Of a stretch of 64,000 nucleotides of DNA, positions 14,940-23,682 are shown in pieces. The DNA is from Mitsuaria chitosanitabida ATCC BAA-476 = NBRC 102408 (GTDB lineage Bacteria > Pseudomonadota > Gammaproteobacteria > Burkholderiales > Burkholderiaceae_C): the NCBI RefSeq assembly GCF_001598255.1, contig NZ_BCYP01000007.1, positions 62,001 to 126,000 on the forward strand, written 5' to 3'. The translations under genes were made by a program, and so were the position numbers. Position 1 is the stretch's first letter; each line of letters starts with the position of its first letter. The notes beneath the pieces are model-generated. The model saw only the letters and a program-made list of their open reading frames with translations. It was not told the DNA's origin and made no database searches.

Positions 14940-16225
14940 GGGCGGGCTTCGGCGGTGGGCAGGGGGGACGCGCAGGCCTCGTCGAGCAGGCGCGCCAGCT
15001 CGGCAGCGCGCGACTCGCGCGCGGCGGCGGTGACGGCGGCCGGCGCGGGCAGCGGTGCGCGGGCGTTCAGGAGGTCGTCCAGGAAGCGGCGCAGCACGGC
15101 GTCGACGCCGGCGCCGTCCTCCAGCGCGGCCTGGTGCGGCAGGCCGGCGCGGCGCATCAGCTGCGCGGTGTCGCCGGCCGGATCGGCCAGGGTCAGCACC
15201 GGGCGGCGGGCGCGCAGGTACTCGTAGGCCTTGGCGGGAATCTGGTCGTTGCAGTCGGCGGACTGCAGCAGCAGCAGTCCGTCGGCGCGCAGCATCTCGG
15301 TCAGCGCCTGGGCATAGGGCAGCGGCGGGGCGATCTCGACCAGGTCCTCGATCCCGTGCGTGACCGCCAGCGCGCGCACGAAGTCGTCGTGCGCGGTCGC
15401 GCGCAGCCGCAGCCTCAGTCGGGCGGCGTCGACGCAGCCCTCGGCCTTCGCGGCGGCCAGCGCCTCGAACAGCCGCGCCGGGCTGCGCCAGTCGGGATAG
15501 ACGACGCCGCTGTGCAGCAGCACCAGGGGTCGGGTCTTGCCCGCGGTCACCGCGTCGACGGGACCGGCGGCGCGCGAGGCGTGCTCGGCCTGCTGGAAGG
15601 CGGCCTCGGCGTAGCCGTTCTCGATCACGCGGATGCGGTCGGCGGCGGCCGGGAAGCGGGCCGCGTAGAGCCGCGCCGCGCCCGGCGTGGTGAAGCTGAA
15701 GCGCGCGGCCTGCGCGAAGACCTTGCGCTCGACGGCGGCGAAGCTGCGCCACAGCACCGGGTCGGAGGGGTAGCCGTCGTGCGCCATCGGGTCGCGGAAA
15801 TCGGCCACCCAGGGCAGGCCGCTCAGGCGCGACAGCCAGTAGCCGATCAGGTGCGCCGTCGGGATGGGATAGGTGCTCCAGATCGCGTCGGGACGGGTCT
15901 CGCGGATCAGCTTCAGGCCGGCGGGCACGGCGCCCAGCAGCCAGCTGTGCCAGCGGTCCGGCCGAGCGAGGAAGCCCGGATAGCGGCCGGCGATGGCCAG
16001 GTGGCGCGCCGCGTCCAGCGCGAAGGCGCGCCGCACCGGCAGGTCCGCGGGGATCTCGGCCATCAGGTCCTCGCCCGTCTGCGGGTGCACGCGCGGATGC
16101 GCGGTCAGCACGCTCGGCGACCAGCCCAGCGACGGCAGCTGCTGCGCGAAGCGCAGGGCGCGCTGCACGCCGCTGGTCCCCGCCATCGGCGGGAACTGGA
16201 AGGAGACCATGAGGACGCGCTTCAT
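14936..16225 (-). CDS. GT4-family glycosyltransferase
   Basis: Encodes 429 aa. It has the GT-B layout: N-terminal MKRVLMVSFQFPPMAGTSGV with the glycine-rich acceptor loop, 'DAIWSTYPIPTAHLIGYWLS' near 115, and 'PWVADFRDPMAHDGYPSDP' near 138. In the donor half it has 'PLVLLHSGVVYPDWRSPARL' near 240, and 'EMLRADGLLLLQSADCNDQI' near 315 followed by PAKAYEYLRARRPVL, where GT4 enzymes bind the nucleotide sugar. The C-terminal tail is Ala-rich. Probably a retaining transferase for EPS repeat assembly. It starts 16 nt after the DegT gene and overlaps the following gene. Confidence 0.9.
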   Translation of the reverse strand: MKRVLMVSFQFPPMAGTSGVQRALRFAQQLPSLGWSPSVLTAHPRVHPQTGEDLMAEIPADLPVRRAFALDAARHLAIAGRYPGFLARPDRWHSWLLGAVPAGLKLIRETRPDAIWSTYPIPTAHLIGYWLSRLSGLPWVADFRDPMAHDGYPSDPVLWRSFAAVERKVFAQAARFSFTTPGAARLYAARFPAAADRIRVIENGYAEAAFQQAEHASRAAGPVDAVTAGKTRPLVLLHSGVVYPDWRSPARLFEALAAAKAEGCVDAARLRLRLRATAHDDFVRALAVTHGIEDLVEIAPPLPYAQALTEMLRADGLLLLQSADCNDQIPAKAYEYLRARRPVLTLADPAGDTAQLMRRAGLPHQAALEDGAGVDAVLRRFLDDLLNARAPLPAPAAVTAAARESRAAELARLLDEACASPLPTAEARP

Positions 16226-16241
16226 GTCCGGGCTCGGGCGC

Positions 16242-17492
16242 TCAGCCGGGGGTGACCGCCGCGGCGGCGATGTCGGTCGGGACCGACGGGGCGGCGGGGC
16301 CGACGAACAGGCGCTTGACCTCGGCCACGATGCGGCGCAGGTCCTCGTCGGTCAGGTCCTGGTGGCAGGCCAGCTGCAGCACGTGGTGCGACCAGGCCTT
16401 GCCCACGTCGCCCGGCAGCGCGGGCACGCCGGGCCACAGGCGGTCCCAGCGCGAGACCGGGACGCCCAGGCGGCGCATCTCGGCGTAGCCCGGATCCGGC
16501 GTGCGCACCCACAGCGGAAAGACGTAGGGCGCGCAGTCCGCCGGCAGCGCGGGCAGCAGGGCATGCACGCCGTCGCAGCCGGCGAAGGCCTCGGTGAAGA
16601 AGGTGTAGTTGCGGCGGCGCGCCTCGACGATGCGCCGGCGCGGCACGCGGGTGGAGATCCAGCCGCTGGCGCGGGTGAGCGCGCGGTGCGACAGCGGCAG
16701 GTCGATCAGCGCCATGTTGGCGTCGATCTCCTGGTCCTCGTCCAGATCCCCATGGCGGCTGGGCACCGGCGGGGCGGCGGGGCGCTCGCCGCGCAGCAGC
16801 GCGCGCAGGCCGCTCTTGAGCGCGAAGGCGCCGCGGATCAGCCCGTTCAGGCCGGGCAGGCGGTCGTGGGCCGCGCCCATGTGCAGGATGTCGGAGGCGG
16901 CCTTGACCTGGTCGATGCGCGAGACCGGGCTCAGGTCCGGCAGCCGCAGGTCGGCGCGGTTGAGCGCCAGCACGCCGCCCTCGGGCGTGGGGAAGAACTT
17001 GGTCAGGCTGGCGATGGAGACGTCGCCCCAGGAGCCGATGGCGCGCGCGCCGGCGCGGCCGAACATCGCGTGGGCGCAGTCCTCGATCAGCGCGATGCCG
17101 CGCGCGTCGCACCAGGCGCGCACCGTGTCCATCGGCTGGGGCAGGCCGAAGTAGTGCGGCACCAGCAGCGCGCGGGTGCGCGCCGGCACGTGCGCGGTCA
17201 GCCAGTCCAGGCGCGGCGCGCCGTGCTCGTCGATGGGATAGAAGACCGCCTCGGCGCCCAGCGTCATGACGGGCGAGACCATGGTCGGGCAGTGGTAGCT
17301 GGGCAGCAGCACCACGTCCTCGGGGCCGACGGCTAGGCACTCCAGCGCCAGCAGGATGGCCGCGCGGCCGCTGGTGGTCAGGACCTGGCGCGGATGGGCG
17401 AGCAGCGTCGGCACCGGCGCCTCGAGCGGGCCGGAAAAGGTGTTCCAGCCGACGACCGGGAGTCGCGGCGCGGGCAGGGGCGAGGCGCTCAT
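16242..17492 (-). CDS. DegT/DnrJ/EryC1/StrS-type PLP aminotransferase
   Basis: Encodes 416 aa from ATG 17492 (MSASPLPAPRLPVVGWNTFS). Fold type I aminotransferase features are 'LTTSGRAAILLALECLAVGP' near residue 40, DVVLLPSYHCPTMVSPV (about 59-75), LIEDCAHAMFG near 136 (the Asp that binds the pyridine nitrogen) and the Schiff-base lysine in SLTKFFPTPEGGVL near 160-173. Such enzymes aminate keto-sugars for amino-sugar precursors of polysaccharides. No dehydratase or reductase partner lies in the window, so the keto substrate must come from elsewhere, or the enzyme acts on a non-sugar. Start overlaps the preceding stop. Confidence 0.88.
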   Translation of the reverse strand: MSASPLPAPRLPVVGWNTFSGPLEAPVPTLLAHPRQVLTTSGRAAILLALECLAVGPEDVVLLPSYHCPTMVSPVMTLGAEAVFYPIDEHGAPRLDWLTAHVPARTRALLVPHYFGLPQPMDTVRAWCDARGIALIEDCAHAMFGRAGARAIGSWGDVSIASLTKFFPTPEGGVLALNRADLRLPDLSPVSRIDQVKAASDILHMGAAHDRLPGLNGLIRGAFALKSGLRALLRGERPAAPPVPSRHGDLDEDQEIDANMALIDLPLSHRALTRASGWISTRVPRRRIVEARRRNYTFFTEAFAGCDGVHALLPALPADCAPYVFPLWVRTPDPGYAEMRRLGVPVSRWDRLWPGVPALPGDVGKAWSHHVLQLACHQDLTDEDLRRIVAEVKRLFVGPAAPSVPTDIAAAAVTPG

Positions 17493-18301
17493 GGCTTGAC
17501 GGGCGCCGAGGCCGGCGCGGCGGGGGCCGATGCCGCGGGGGCGGCGGACGCGGCGCCCGACGGGGCCGACGCGGCCTCGCCGGCCTGCAGCGCCTGCACG
17601 GCCTGCTCGTCGGCGTCGCCCCAGCGCTTGAGCGCGACCAGGCGCTGCTTGAGCTCGGAATGGACCATGCCGGCGCCGTAGCTGCGGCGGGCGGCCTCGA
17701 CGGCGAAGTCGACGTCGCCCAGGTCCAGCGCCACCATGCCCAGGTTGTAGACGGTGTAGGGGTTGGTCGGCGCGAGCTGGCGGATGGCGTCGAACTGCTT
17801 GCGCGCGGCCTCGGGCGCGTTGTGATCCTTCAGGTAGATCACGTACAGCATGCGCGCCACGATGTCGTCGGGGCGCCAGCGGATCGCGCGCTCGAAGTAG
17901 CAGGCCGGCGTGTAGCGGGCGTTGGGCGCGACGGCGGCCTTGTAGCGGTCGGCCAGGCGCGCCATCGCCAGCAAGGCGCGATGGTGGTTGGGGAAGACGC
18001 GCAGCGTGTAGTCGAACTCGCCGCCGGGGACGCCGGCGGCGCAGCGGATCATCGCCTCGCAGGCCTCCAGGAAGTGGGTGTCCTCGACCAGCGAGATCGG
18101 GGTGCCGGCGCGCTCGCGGCCGCGCAGGTCCTTGTAGTCGCGGTAGTCGAAGGGGCCGTAGGGGTTCTCGAGCGGGCCGCAATGGTCCTGCGCGTGCGCG
18201 ATCACGGCGCCCAGCGCGCAGGAGGCGATCAGCGCCACGCGCGCGGCGCGTGCCGCGCGGTCGGTGAGGCGTCGGAGAAGGGTCATCGTGCGGGGCTCCA
18301 T
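17489..18301 (-). CDS. Exported TPR protein of the EPS locus
   Basis: Encodes 270 aa from ATG 18301 (TGATG overlap with the upstream gene). ATG 18286 (MTLLRRLTDRAARAARVALI) is an alternative that places the signal peptide closer to the start; cleavage is likely after AHA about residue 37. The mature protein has the pattern 'CGPLENPYGPFDYRDYK', then a cysteine pair region (FLEACEAMIRCAAGV) and two or three TPR-like helix pairs (ALLAMARLADRYKAAV; NPYTVYNLGMVALDLGDVDF). A Pro/Ala/Ser-rich tail closes it. This type occurs repeatedly beside XrtA-type EPS genes. It is probably a periplasmic scaffold; precise role unknown. Confidence 0.7.
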   Translation of the reverse strand: MEPRTMTLLRRLTDRAARAARVALIASCALGAVIAHAQDHCGPLENPYGPFDYRDYKDLRGRERAGTPISLVEDTHFLEACEAMIRCAAGVPGGEFDYTLRVFPNHHRALLAMARLADRYKAAVAPNARYTPACYFERAIRWRPDDIVARMLYVIYLKDHNAPEAARKQFDAIRQLAPTNPYTVYNLGMVALDLGDVDFAVEAARRSYGAGMVHSELKQRLVALKRWGDADEQAVQALQAGEAASAPSGAASAAPAASAPAAPASAPVKP

Positions 18302-19323
18302 CAGGCCGGCAGGGCGTCACGGACGAAGTCGGCGGTGAGCCGCTCCACCCGGGCGCGCCATGCGGCGGTCGAGAAGGTGTGATCCGCCTCGGCGAGGTCG
18401 GCACGGCGCAGTCCGGGGCGCGACAGCAGCGCTTGCCAGGCCGGGCCGCCGTCGCGGCAGCGGTCCAGGAACTCCTGGGCGACGACGTCGTCGCCCGACA
18501 GGATCAGCAGCACCGGGCCGGCGAAGCCGCGCAGGCCGTCGGCCATCTGCTCGCTGTAGTGGCGGGTGTCGCGGGCGCCGCGCGCGGCGCCGTCGCCCGT
18601 GGCGCCGGAGGCCGCGGCCGGGGCGCGCGCCAGCGCCAGCTTGCCCAGCAGCTCGCGCACCGCGGACAGGCCGACGCGGCCGCTCAGCAGCTTGCGCCAG
18701 AAGGCCGGCTGACGCAGCCGGTCCAGGTAGTAGTGCTTGACCTGGGCGCGCGCCAGGCTGGTCTCGGTGCGGACCCAGGGATTGGCCAGGCACAGGCCGG
18801 CGACGCGCGGATCGCGGCGGCGATGCGCGTACAGCAGCGCCGCGGAGGCGGCATCGCACAGCCCCCAGATCACGACGCGGCGCAGCCGGGGCCGCGCGCC
18901 TTGCCAGGCGTCGATCGCGGCGCCGATGTCGGCGTCGACATCGGCGAAGTCGCGCATCGCGCCTTCGGCGTCGCCCATGCCGCGGTAGTCCAGGCGCAGG
19001 CACGGGGTCCCGGAGGCGGCCAGCGCGCGTGCCAGCAGCGTGAACTGGCGGTGGGCGCCGACGCGGTACTGCGGTCCGCCGACGATCAGCAGCACCCCGG
19101 TCTCGGCGGTGGCCTCGTCGCCCGCGGCCGCGGCGGGCTCGCTCAGCAGCGCGACCAGCGCATCACCCTCGCAGTCGAAGCCGAGCACGCTGTCGCGGTG
19201 CGACAGCGGCGCGGCGACCGTCGCCGGCGGCTGGCCGGGCTTGGCCATGGCCAGGTCGGTCGCGGTGTCGGCCGCGGCATCGCCGGCGATGCCGCTCGTG
19301 CTCATGCGGGCGCCGGTGCTCAT
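18301..19323 (-). CDS. Exosortase A system-associated hydrolase 1
   Basis: Encodes 340 aa with an alpha/beta-hydrolase fold. Recognisable segments are 'VLGFDCEGDALVALLSEP' near residue 46, GVLLIVGGPQYRVGAHRQF near 77-95, LRLDYRGMGDAEGAM near 112, and 'VVIWGLCDAASAALLYAHRR' near 148-167. The nucleophile elbow reads G-L-C-D-A, with Cys where most relatives have Ser, as is known for this XrtA-linked family. Later segments GPVLLILSGDDVVAQEFL and DHTFSTAAW supply the Asp and His. Several in-frame ATG codons (19323, 19305) leave the start open; the first overlaps hydrolase 2 by four nucleotides. The substrate in EPS/PEP-CTERM biogenesis is unknown. Confidence 0.85.
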   Translation of the reverse strand: MSTGARMSTSGIAGDAAADTATDLAMAKPGQPPATVAAPLSHRDSVLGFDCEGDALVALLSEPAAAAGDEATAETGVLLIVGGPQYRVGAHRQFTLLARALAASGTPCLRLDYRGMGDAEGAMRDFADVDADIGAAIDAWQGARPRLRRVVIWGLCDAASAALLYAHRRRDPRVAGLCLANPWVRTETSLARAQVKHYYLDRLRQPAFWRKLLSGRVGLSAVRELLGKLALARAPAAASGATGDGAARGARDTRHYSEQMADGLRGFAGPVLLILSGDDVVAQEFLDRCRDGGPAWQALLSRPGLRRADLAEADHTFSTAAWRARVERLTADFVRDALPA

Positions 19324-20336
19324 GCCGCGTGGCCCTCCGTGCGAGGCGCCGAGGCGACGGCGTCGCCGCCATCGTCGGCAGCGGCCGGGGCGATCTCGAA
19401 GTCATCCCCGGCGGTCAGCGCGGCGAGGCTGGCCTCGATCAGGCGCGGGGCTTCCTCGATCTCGGTGGCGGCCCAGAAGGACGGACCCTGGCTGACGGCC
19501 GCGCGCACCCGCGCGCCCTGAGCCCGCCATGCCGACACCGCCATCTCGGCGGCCGGTGTCAGGCGGGCGTCCTCGCGCGGGGACAGCTCCATCCAGGCGA
19601 GGCGCGCGACGCGCGGCGACGGCTTGAGCTGGGCGGCCTCCAGGCCTTCGGCCAGCGCGGGCGACAGCGCGTAGCCGGCGATCTCGACGGACTCGCCGCG
19701 GGCGAGCTGGTCGCGCATCGCCTGCATCGCGCCCTTGGCCTGGCCGCCGATCAGGTCGGCGGCCACGCGCAGCCGCATGAACTGCTGCAGCTGGACCTTG
19801 CCGGCGGTGACGGGCTGCCAGAGCAGCAGATTCAGGGGACGGGCGAGGGCGGGGGCGTCGCCGAAGGCGGCCGGCGCCAGCAGCGCGCCGGCGCGCAGGC
19901 CCCAGAGCCACAGCGGCGGCGGGAGGCGGTCCCCCCGGTCGCCGCCCGGGTCGCCCGTGGCCCCGCCGATGGCTTGAGCGCGCTGATCCAGCCAGGCCAC
20001 GCCCAGGCGGACGTCTTCCTGCCAGGCGGCCCAGCTCGCGTCGCCGAAGTCGCCACTGCTGTCGCCGCAGCCCAGCAGATCCATCGTCAGGACCTCGAAG
20101 CCGGCGGCGGCGAAGGCGCGGGCGCCCAGCGCGATCATCCGGCGCGACTTGTTCATCTCCTCGCCGAAGGGCGGGAGCAGCAGGATCTGGCCGCGCGCGA
20201 CCGCGCCGCCGGCCTCGCCGGACGGGGTGTCGGGTGAACCCGGACGGACCGCCGGCGCCGATCGCGCCGGATAGTGGGCGCACAGGCGTTGGCCGCGCGC
20301 GCCGGCATCGAGGAAGAAGACGGTGCTCGCGGCCAT
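19320..20336 (-). CDS. Exosortase A system-associated hydrolase 2
   Basis: Encodes 338 aa. The family hallmark 'LLPPFGEEMNKSRRMIALGA' near residue 52-71 and 'LTMDLLGCGDSSGDFGDASW' near 83-102 identify the second XrtA-associated alpha/beta-hydrolase. At the position of the nucleophile elbow the sequence reads LWGLRAGALLA (about 143-153), so the GxSxG serine is replaced by Arg. Classical serine-hydrolase chemistry is unlikely unless another residue serves. Its first part is insertion-rich compared with typical members (Pro/Gly stretch 20-50). It is read 38 nt after the carrier-protein gene and overlaps hydrolase 1 by ATGA. Confidence 0.85.
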   Translation of the reverse strand: MAASTVFFLDAGARGQRLCAHYPARSAPAVRPGSPDTPSGEAGGAVARGQILLLPPFGEEMNKSRRMIALGARAFAAAGFEVLTMDLLGCGDSSGDFGDASWAAWQEDVRLGVAWLDQRAQAIGGATGDPGGDRGDRLPPPLWLWGLRAGALLAPAAFGDAPALARPLNLLLWQPVTAGKVQLQQFMRLRVAADLIGGQAKGAMQAMRDQLARGESVEIAGYALSPALAEGLEAAQLKPSPRVARLAWMELSPREDARLTPAAEMAVSAWRAQGARVRAAVSQGPSFWAATEIEEAPRLIEASLAALTAGDDFEIAPAAADDGGDAVASAPRTEGHAA

Positions 20337-20374
20337 GGGGGGATGCGGCGCGGCGGACGCGGACGGCGTGCCGC

Positions 20375-20626
20375 TCAGGCGGCCAGCTTGCCGTTGAGGA
20401 AGTCCAGCAGCGATCCGACGGTGGCGAAGGTGGCGCCGTCGATCTCGTCGTCCTCGACGACGATGCCGAACTGTTCCTCCAGGGCGGTGATCAGGCTGAC
20501 CACGGCCATGGAGTCCAGCTCCGGGATCGCGCCCAGCAGCGCGGTGTCGGCGTCGAAATCCTTGGCGCGGCCCTCGAGGCTGAGGACGTCGTCGAGGATG
20601 GCGAGCAGGTGTTGTTGGGTGTTCAT
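20375..20626 (-). CDS. Acyl carrier protein of the XrtA/EPS locus
   Basis: Encodes 83 aa, MNTQQHLLAILDDVLSLEGR... The phosphopantetheine attachment site is the Ser in IPELDSMAVVSLI (about residue 39), in the usual D-S-M context at the start of helix 2. Helix 3/4 region GIVVEDDEIDGATFATVGSL follows, and the protein is acidic, as carrier proteins are. It is the first gene of the minus operon and stands back to back with the AMP-ligase at 20771. This strongly suggests that the ligase loads this carrier. Confidence 0.9.
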   Translation of the reverse strand: MNTQQHLLAILDDVLSLEGRAKDFDADTALLGAIPELDSMAVVSLITALEEQFGIVVEDDEIDGATFATVGSLLDFLNGKLAA

Positions 20627-20770
20627 GATCGGGGCGGATCTTAACTGTGGCCCCCTCGGGGAACCCCGGGTGGCGCCCCCCATTCCAAGGGGATCCCGCG
20701 CCCTTCGTGAGGTACTGCCGCCGGGGCCCGTGAGATACTTTTTTTCCTCACCGCCACGAGCGACCGCACA
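20627..20770. promoter_or_regulatory. Divergent promoter region of the EPS operons
   Basis: This 144-nt gap separates the start codons of the carrier-protein operon (minus) and the ligase operon (plus) and must hold both promoters. Features seen are a TTAAGAT-like -10 candidate on the minus strand close to 20640 and a T-tract (TACTTTTTTTCC, about 20735-20746). I see no convincing sigma-54 -24/-12 element here, unlike the PEP-CTERM gene at 54637. Confidence 0.45.
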
Positions 20771-22399
20771 GTGACCCGCACCGCGACCGAATCCACCGCC
20801 CGCCCGGCCGTCGACGCCCATCTGCTCCCGCACCTGATCTGGCACGCCGCCGACCGCGATCCGGCCGCGCCCGCGCTGCGGGACGGCGCCCGCGCGATGG
20901 ACTACGAGGCCCTGGCGGACCAGGTCCGGGCCCTGGCCAACGGCCTGCTGGCGCTGGGCCTGGGCCGCGCCGAGCGCGTGGGCATCTACCTGGACAAGCG
21001 GCTGGAGACGGTGGTCGCCAGCTTCGCCGCCCCGGCCGCGGGCGGGGTCTTCGTCCCGGTGAACCCCATCCTCAAGCCGGAGCAGGTCGGCTTCATCGTG
21101 CGCGACTGCGACGTGCGGGTGCTGATCACCTCGCGCGACCGGCTCGCCACGCTGCGGCCGGTGCTGGCCGAATGCCCCTCGGTGCGGCACGTGGTGATCG
21201 TCGATCCGGCCGCCGACGCGACGCCCGACGGCTGGCACCGCTACAGCGACCTGCTGGACGCCCCGGCCCGGGCCGCCCACCGCGTGATCGACACCGACAT
21301 GGTGTCCATCCTGTACACCTCCGGCTCGACCGGCCGGCCCAAGGGCGTGGTGCTGTCGCACCGCAACATGGTGGCGGGGGCCAGGAGCGTCGCCAGCTAC
21401 CTGGGCAACCGGCCCGACGACCGGCTGCTGGCGGCGCTGCCGCTGTCCTTCGACGCCGGCTTCAGCCAGCTGACGACGGCCTTCCACGCCGGCGCCTCGG
21501 TGACGCTGCTCAACTACCTGATGCCGCGCGACGTGCTCAAGGCGCTGGAACGCGACCGCATCACCGGCCTGACCGCGGTCCCGCCGCTCTACATCCAGTT
21601 GGCCCAGCTGGAATGGCCCGCGGCGATCGACGCGAATCTGCGCTACTTCGCCAACACGGGCGGACGCATGCCGCGCGAGACCCTGAACCTGCTGCGCCAG
21701 CGCGCGCCCTCGGCGGCCCCCTTCCTGATGTACGGCCTGACCGAGGCCTTCCGCTCGACCTATCTGCCCCCCGAGGAGGTCGACCGCCGGCCGGACTCGA
21801 TCGGCAAGGCGATTCCCAACGCCGAGATCCTGGTGCTGCGCGAGGACGGCACGCCCTGCGCGCCGGACGAGCCCGGCGAGCTGGTGCACCGCGGCGCCCT
21901 GGTCGGCATGGGGTACTGGAACGACGCCGAGAAGACGGCCGAGCGCTACAAGCTGCTCCCCGTGGGCGCCGCCGGTCGCGAGGCCGGCCTGCAGCTGCCG
22001 GAGTACGCGGTGTTCTCGGGCGACAACGTGCGCCAGGACGCGGAAGGCTTCCTGTACTTCATCGGGCGGCGCGACGAGATGATCAAGACCTCGGGCTACC
22101 GGGTCAGCCCGACCGAGGTCGAGGAGATCCTGTATGCGACGCAGCTGGTGGGCGAGTGCGTCGCCTTCGGCGTCGACCACGAGACGCTGGGCCAGTCCAT
22201 CCAGGTGATCGCCACGCCGCCGGCGGGCGCGGCCGCGCTGGACACGGCCGCGCTGCTTGCCGCCTGCCGCGCGCGCATGCCCGCCTACATGGTGCCGGCC
22301 GGCTTCGCCGAGAAGGCCGGCCCGCTGCCGCGCAACCCGAACGGCAAGATCGACCGCAAGCTGCTCAGCACCGAGTGGATCGCGCAGTCGGGCGCCTGA
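20771..22399 (+). CDS. Exosortase A system-associated AMP-dependent ligase
   Basis: Encodes 542 aa from a GTG start at 20771 (first residues MTRTATESTARPAVDAHLLP). It is an adenylate-forming enzyme. The P-loop 'SILYTSGSTGRPKGVVLSHR' is near residue 178-197, the adenine-binding 'FLMYGLTEAFRSTYLP' near 318, the hinge region 'GRRDEMIKTSGYRVSPTEVE' near 433, and the catalytic Lys in NPNGKIDRKLL near 525. The family is tightly linked to XrtA loci. It probably activates a carboxylic or amino acid and transfers it to the carrier protein encoded divergently. It is followed by the decarboxylase after 29 nt. Confidence 0.9.
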   Translation: MTRTATESTARPAVDAHLLPHLIWHAADRDPAAPALRDGARAMDYEALADQVRALANGLLALGLGRAERVGIYLDKRLETVVASFAAPAAGGVFVPVNPILKPEQVGFIVRDCDVRVLITSRDRLATLRPVLAECPSVRHVVIVDPAADATPDGWHRYSDLLDAPARAAHRVIDTDMVSILYTSGSTGRPKGVVLSHRNMVAGARSVASYLGNRPDDRLLAALPLSFDAGFSQLTTAFHAGASVTLLNYLMPRDVLKALERDRITGLTAVPPLYIQLAQLEWPAAIDANLRYFANTGGRMPRETLNLLRQRAPSAAPFLMYGLTEAFRSTYLPPEEVDRRPDSIGKAIPNAEILVLREDGTPCAPDEPGELVHRGALVGMGYWNDAEKTAERYKLLPVGAAGREAGLQLPEYAVFSGDNVRQDAEGFLYFIGRRDEMIKTSGYRVSPTEVEEILYATQLVGECVAFGVDHETLGQSIQVIATPPAGAAALDTAALLAACRARMPAYMVPAGFAEKAGPLPRNPNGKIDRKLLSTEWIAQSGA

Positions 22400-22428
22400 G
22401 CCCGCTTCAACCGGAACACCACGACACG

Positions 22429-23682
22429 ATGAACGCTCCCGTCAAGGCCCCGCCGCGGCACGCGCCCATGGACCAGTTCGAGGTCCGCGACGGCGTGCTG
22501 CAGATCGGCGGCCAGCCGCTGACCCGCCTGGCGGATCGCGTCGGCCGCACGCCGTTCTACGCCTGCGACCGCGCGCTGCTGACGCGCCGTGTCGAGGAAC
22601 TGCGCGCCGCGCTGCCCGCGAAGCTGGAACTGCACTTCGCCATGAAGGCCAACCCGATGCCGGCGCTGGTGGCGCACATGGCGCGACTGGTCGACGGCAT
22701 CGACGTGGCTTCGGGCGGCGAGCTGCAGGTGGCGCTGGACGGCGGCGCCGATCCGCGCGAGATCAGCTTCGCCGGGCCCGGCAAGAGCGCGCTGGAATTG
22801 CGCCAGGCGCTGGCCGCCGGCATCCTGATCAACGTCGAGTCCTTCCGCGAGATCGCGCTGCTGCGCGAGCTCTGCCGCGAGACCGGCTACGCCGCCCGCG
22901 TCGCGGTGCGCGTGAACCCGGACTTCGAGCTGAAGTCCTCGGGCATGAAGATGGGCGGCGGCCCCAAGCAGTTCGGCGTCGACGCCGAGCAGGTGCCCGA
23001 GCTGCTGGCCCGCATCGGCGAGGCCGCGGCCGACGGCGTCGGCTTCGAGGGCTTCCACCTCTTCGCCGGCTCGCAGAACCTCAAGCCCGAGGCCATCGTC
23101 GAGGCGCAGCTCAAGAGCTTCGAGCTGGCGCTGCGGCTGGCGCAGGACGCGCCGGCCCCCGTGAAGGTGCTGAACCTGGGCGGCGGCTTCGGCATCCCGT
23201 ACTTCCCGGGCGAGCAGCGCCTGGACCTGGGCCCGATCGCGGCGAACCTGGCCGCGCTGGTCGAACGCGCCGCGGTCGAGCTGCCGCAGGCCAGGCTGGT
23301 GGTCGAGCTGGGCCGCTACCTGGTCGGCGAGGCCGGCGTCTACGTCTGCCGCGTGGTGGACCGCAAGGTCTCGCGCGGCCAGGTCTACCTGGTCACGGAC
23401 GGGGGACTGCATCACCACCTGGCGGCCTCGGGCAACTTCGGCCAAGTCATCCGCAAGAACTACCCGGTGGCCGTCGGCAACCGGATGGACGGCGCGGTCG
23501 AGGACGGCGTGTCCGTCGTGGGGCCGCTGTGCACGCCGCTGGACCTGCTGGGCGAGCGCATGCCGCTGTCGCGCGCCGAGCCCGGCGATCTGGTGGTCGT
23601 GTTCCAGTCGGGCGCCTACGGCGTGACCGCCAGCCCGCAGAACTTCCTGAGCCACCCCGCGGCGGCCGAGGTCCTGGTGTGA
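22429..23682 (+). CDS. Exosortase A system-associated PLP decarboxylase
   Basis: Encodes 417 aa from ATG 22429. It is a fold-type III (alanine racemase-like) decarboxylase related to diaminopimelate/ornithine decarboxylases. The Schiff-base Lys lies in HFAMKANPMPALV (about residue 71), the PLP-phosphate loop in 'VLNLGGGFGIPYFPGEQ' near 245, and the substrate-side segments 'VELGRYLVGEAGVYV' near 295 and FQSGAYGVTASPQNFLSH near 395. Members of this family belong to XrtA loci and are proposed to act on a carrier-bound or free amino acid. It overlaps the next gene by 4 nt (GTGA). The substrate is not known. Confidence 0.9.
   Translation: MNAPVKAPPRHAPMDQFEVRDGVLQIGGQPLTRLADRVGRTPFYACDRALLTRRVEELRAALPAKLELHFAMKANPMPALVAHMARLVDGIDVASGGELQVALDGGADPREISFAGPGKSALELRQALAAGILINVESFREIALLRELCRETGYAARVAVRVNPDFELKSSGMKMGGGPKQFGVDAEQVPELLARIGEAAADGVGFEGFHLFAGSQNLKPEAIVEAQLKSFELALRLAQDAPAPVKVLNLGGGFGIPYFPGEQRLDLGPIAANLAALVERAAVELPQARLVVELGRYLVGEAGVYVCRVVDRKVSRGQVYLVTDGGLHHHLAASGNFGQVIRKNYPVAVGNRMDGAVEDGVSVVGPLCTPLDLLGERMPLSRAEPGDLVVVFQSGAYGVTASPQNFLSHPAAAEVLV

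Noticed and set aside
20375-22180. Long minus-strand frame that reads through into the carrier protein gene
   Set aside because: Only the last 83 codons (from ATG 20626) are protein-like; the rest is antisense to the AMP-ligase.
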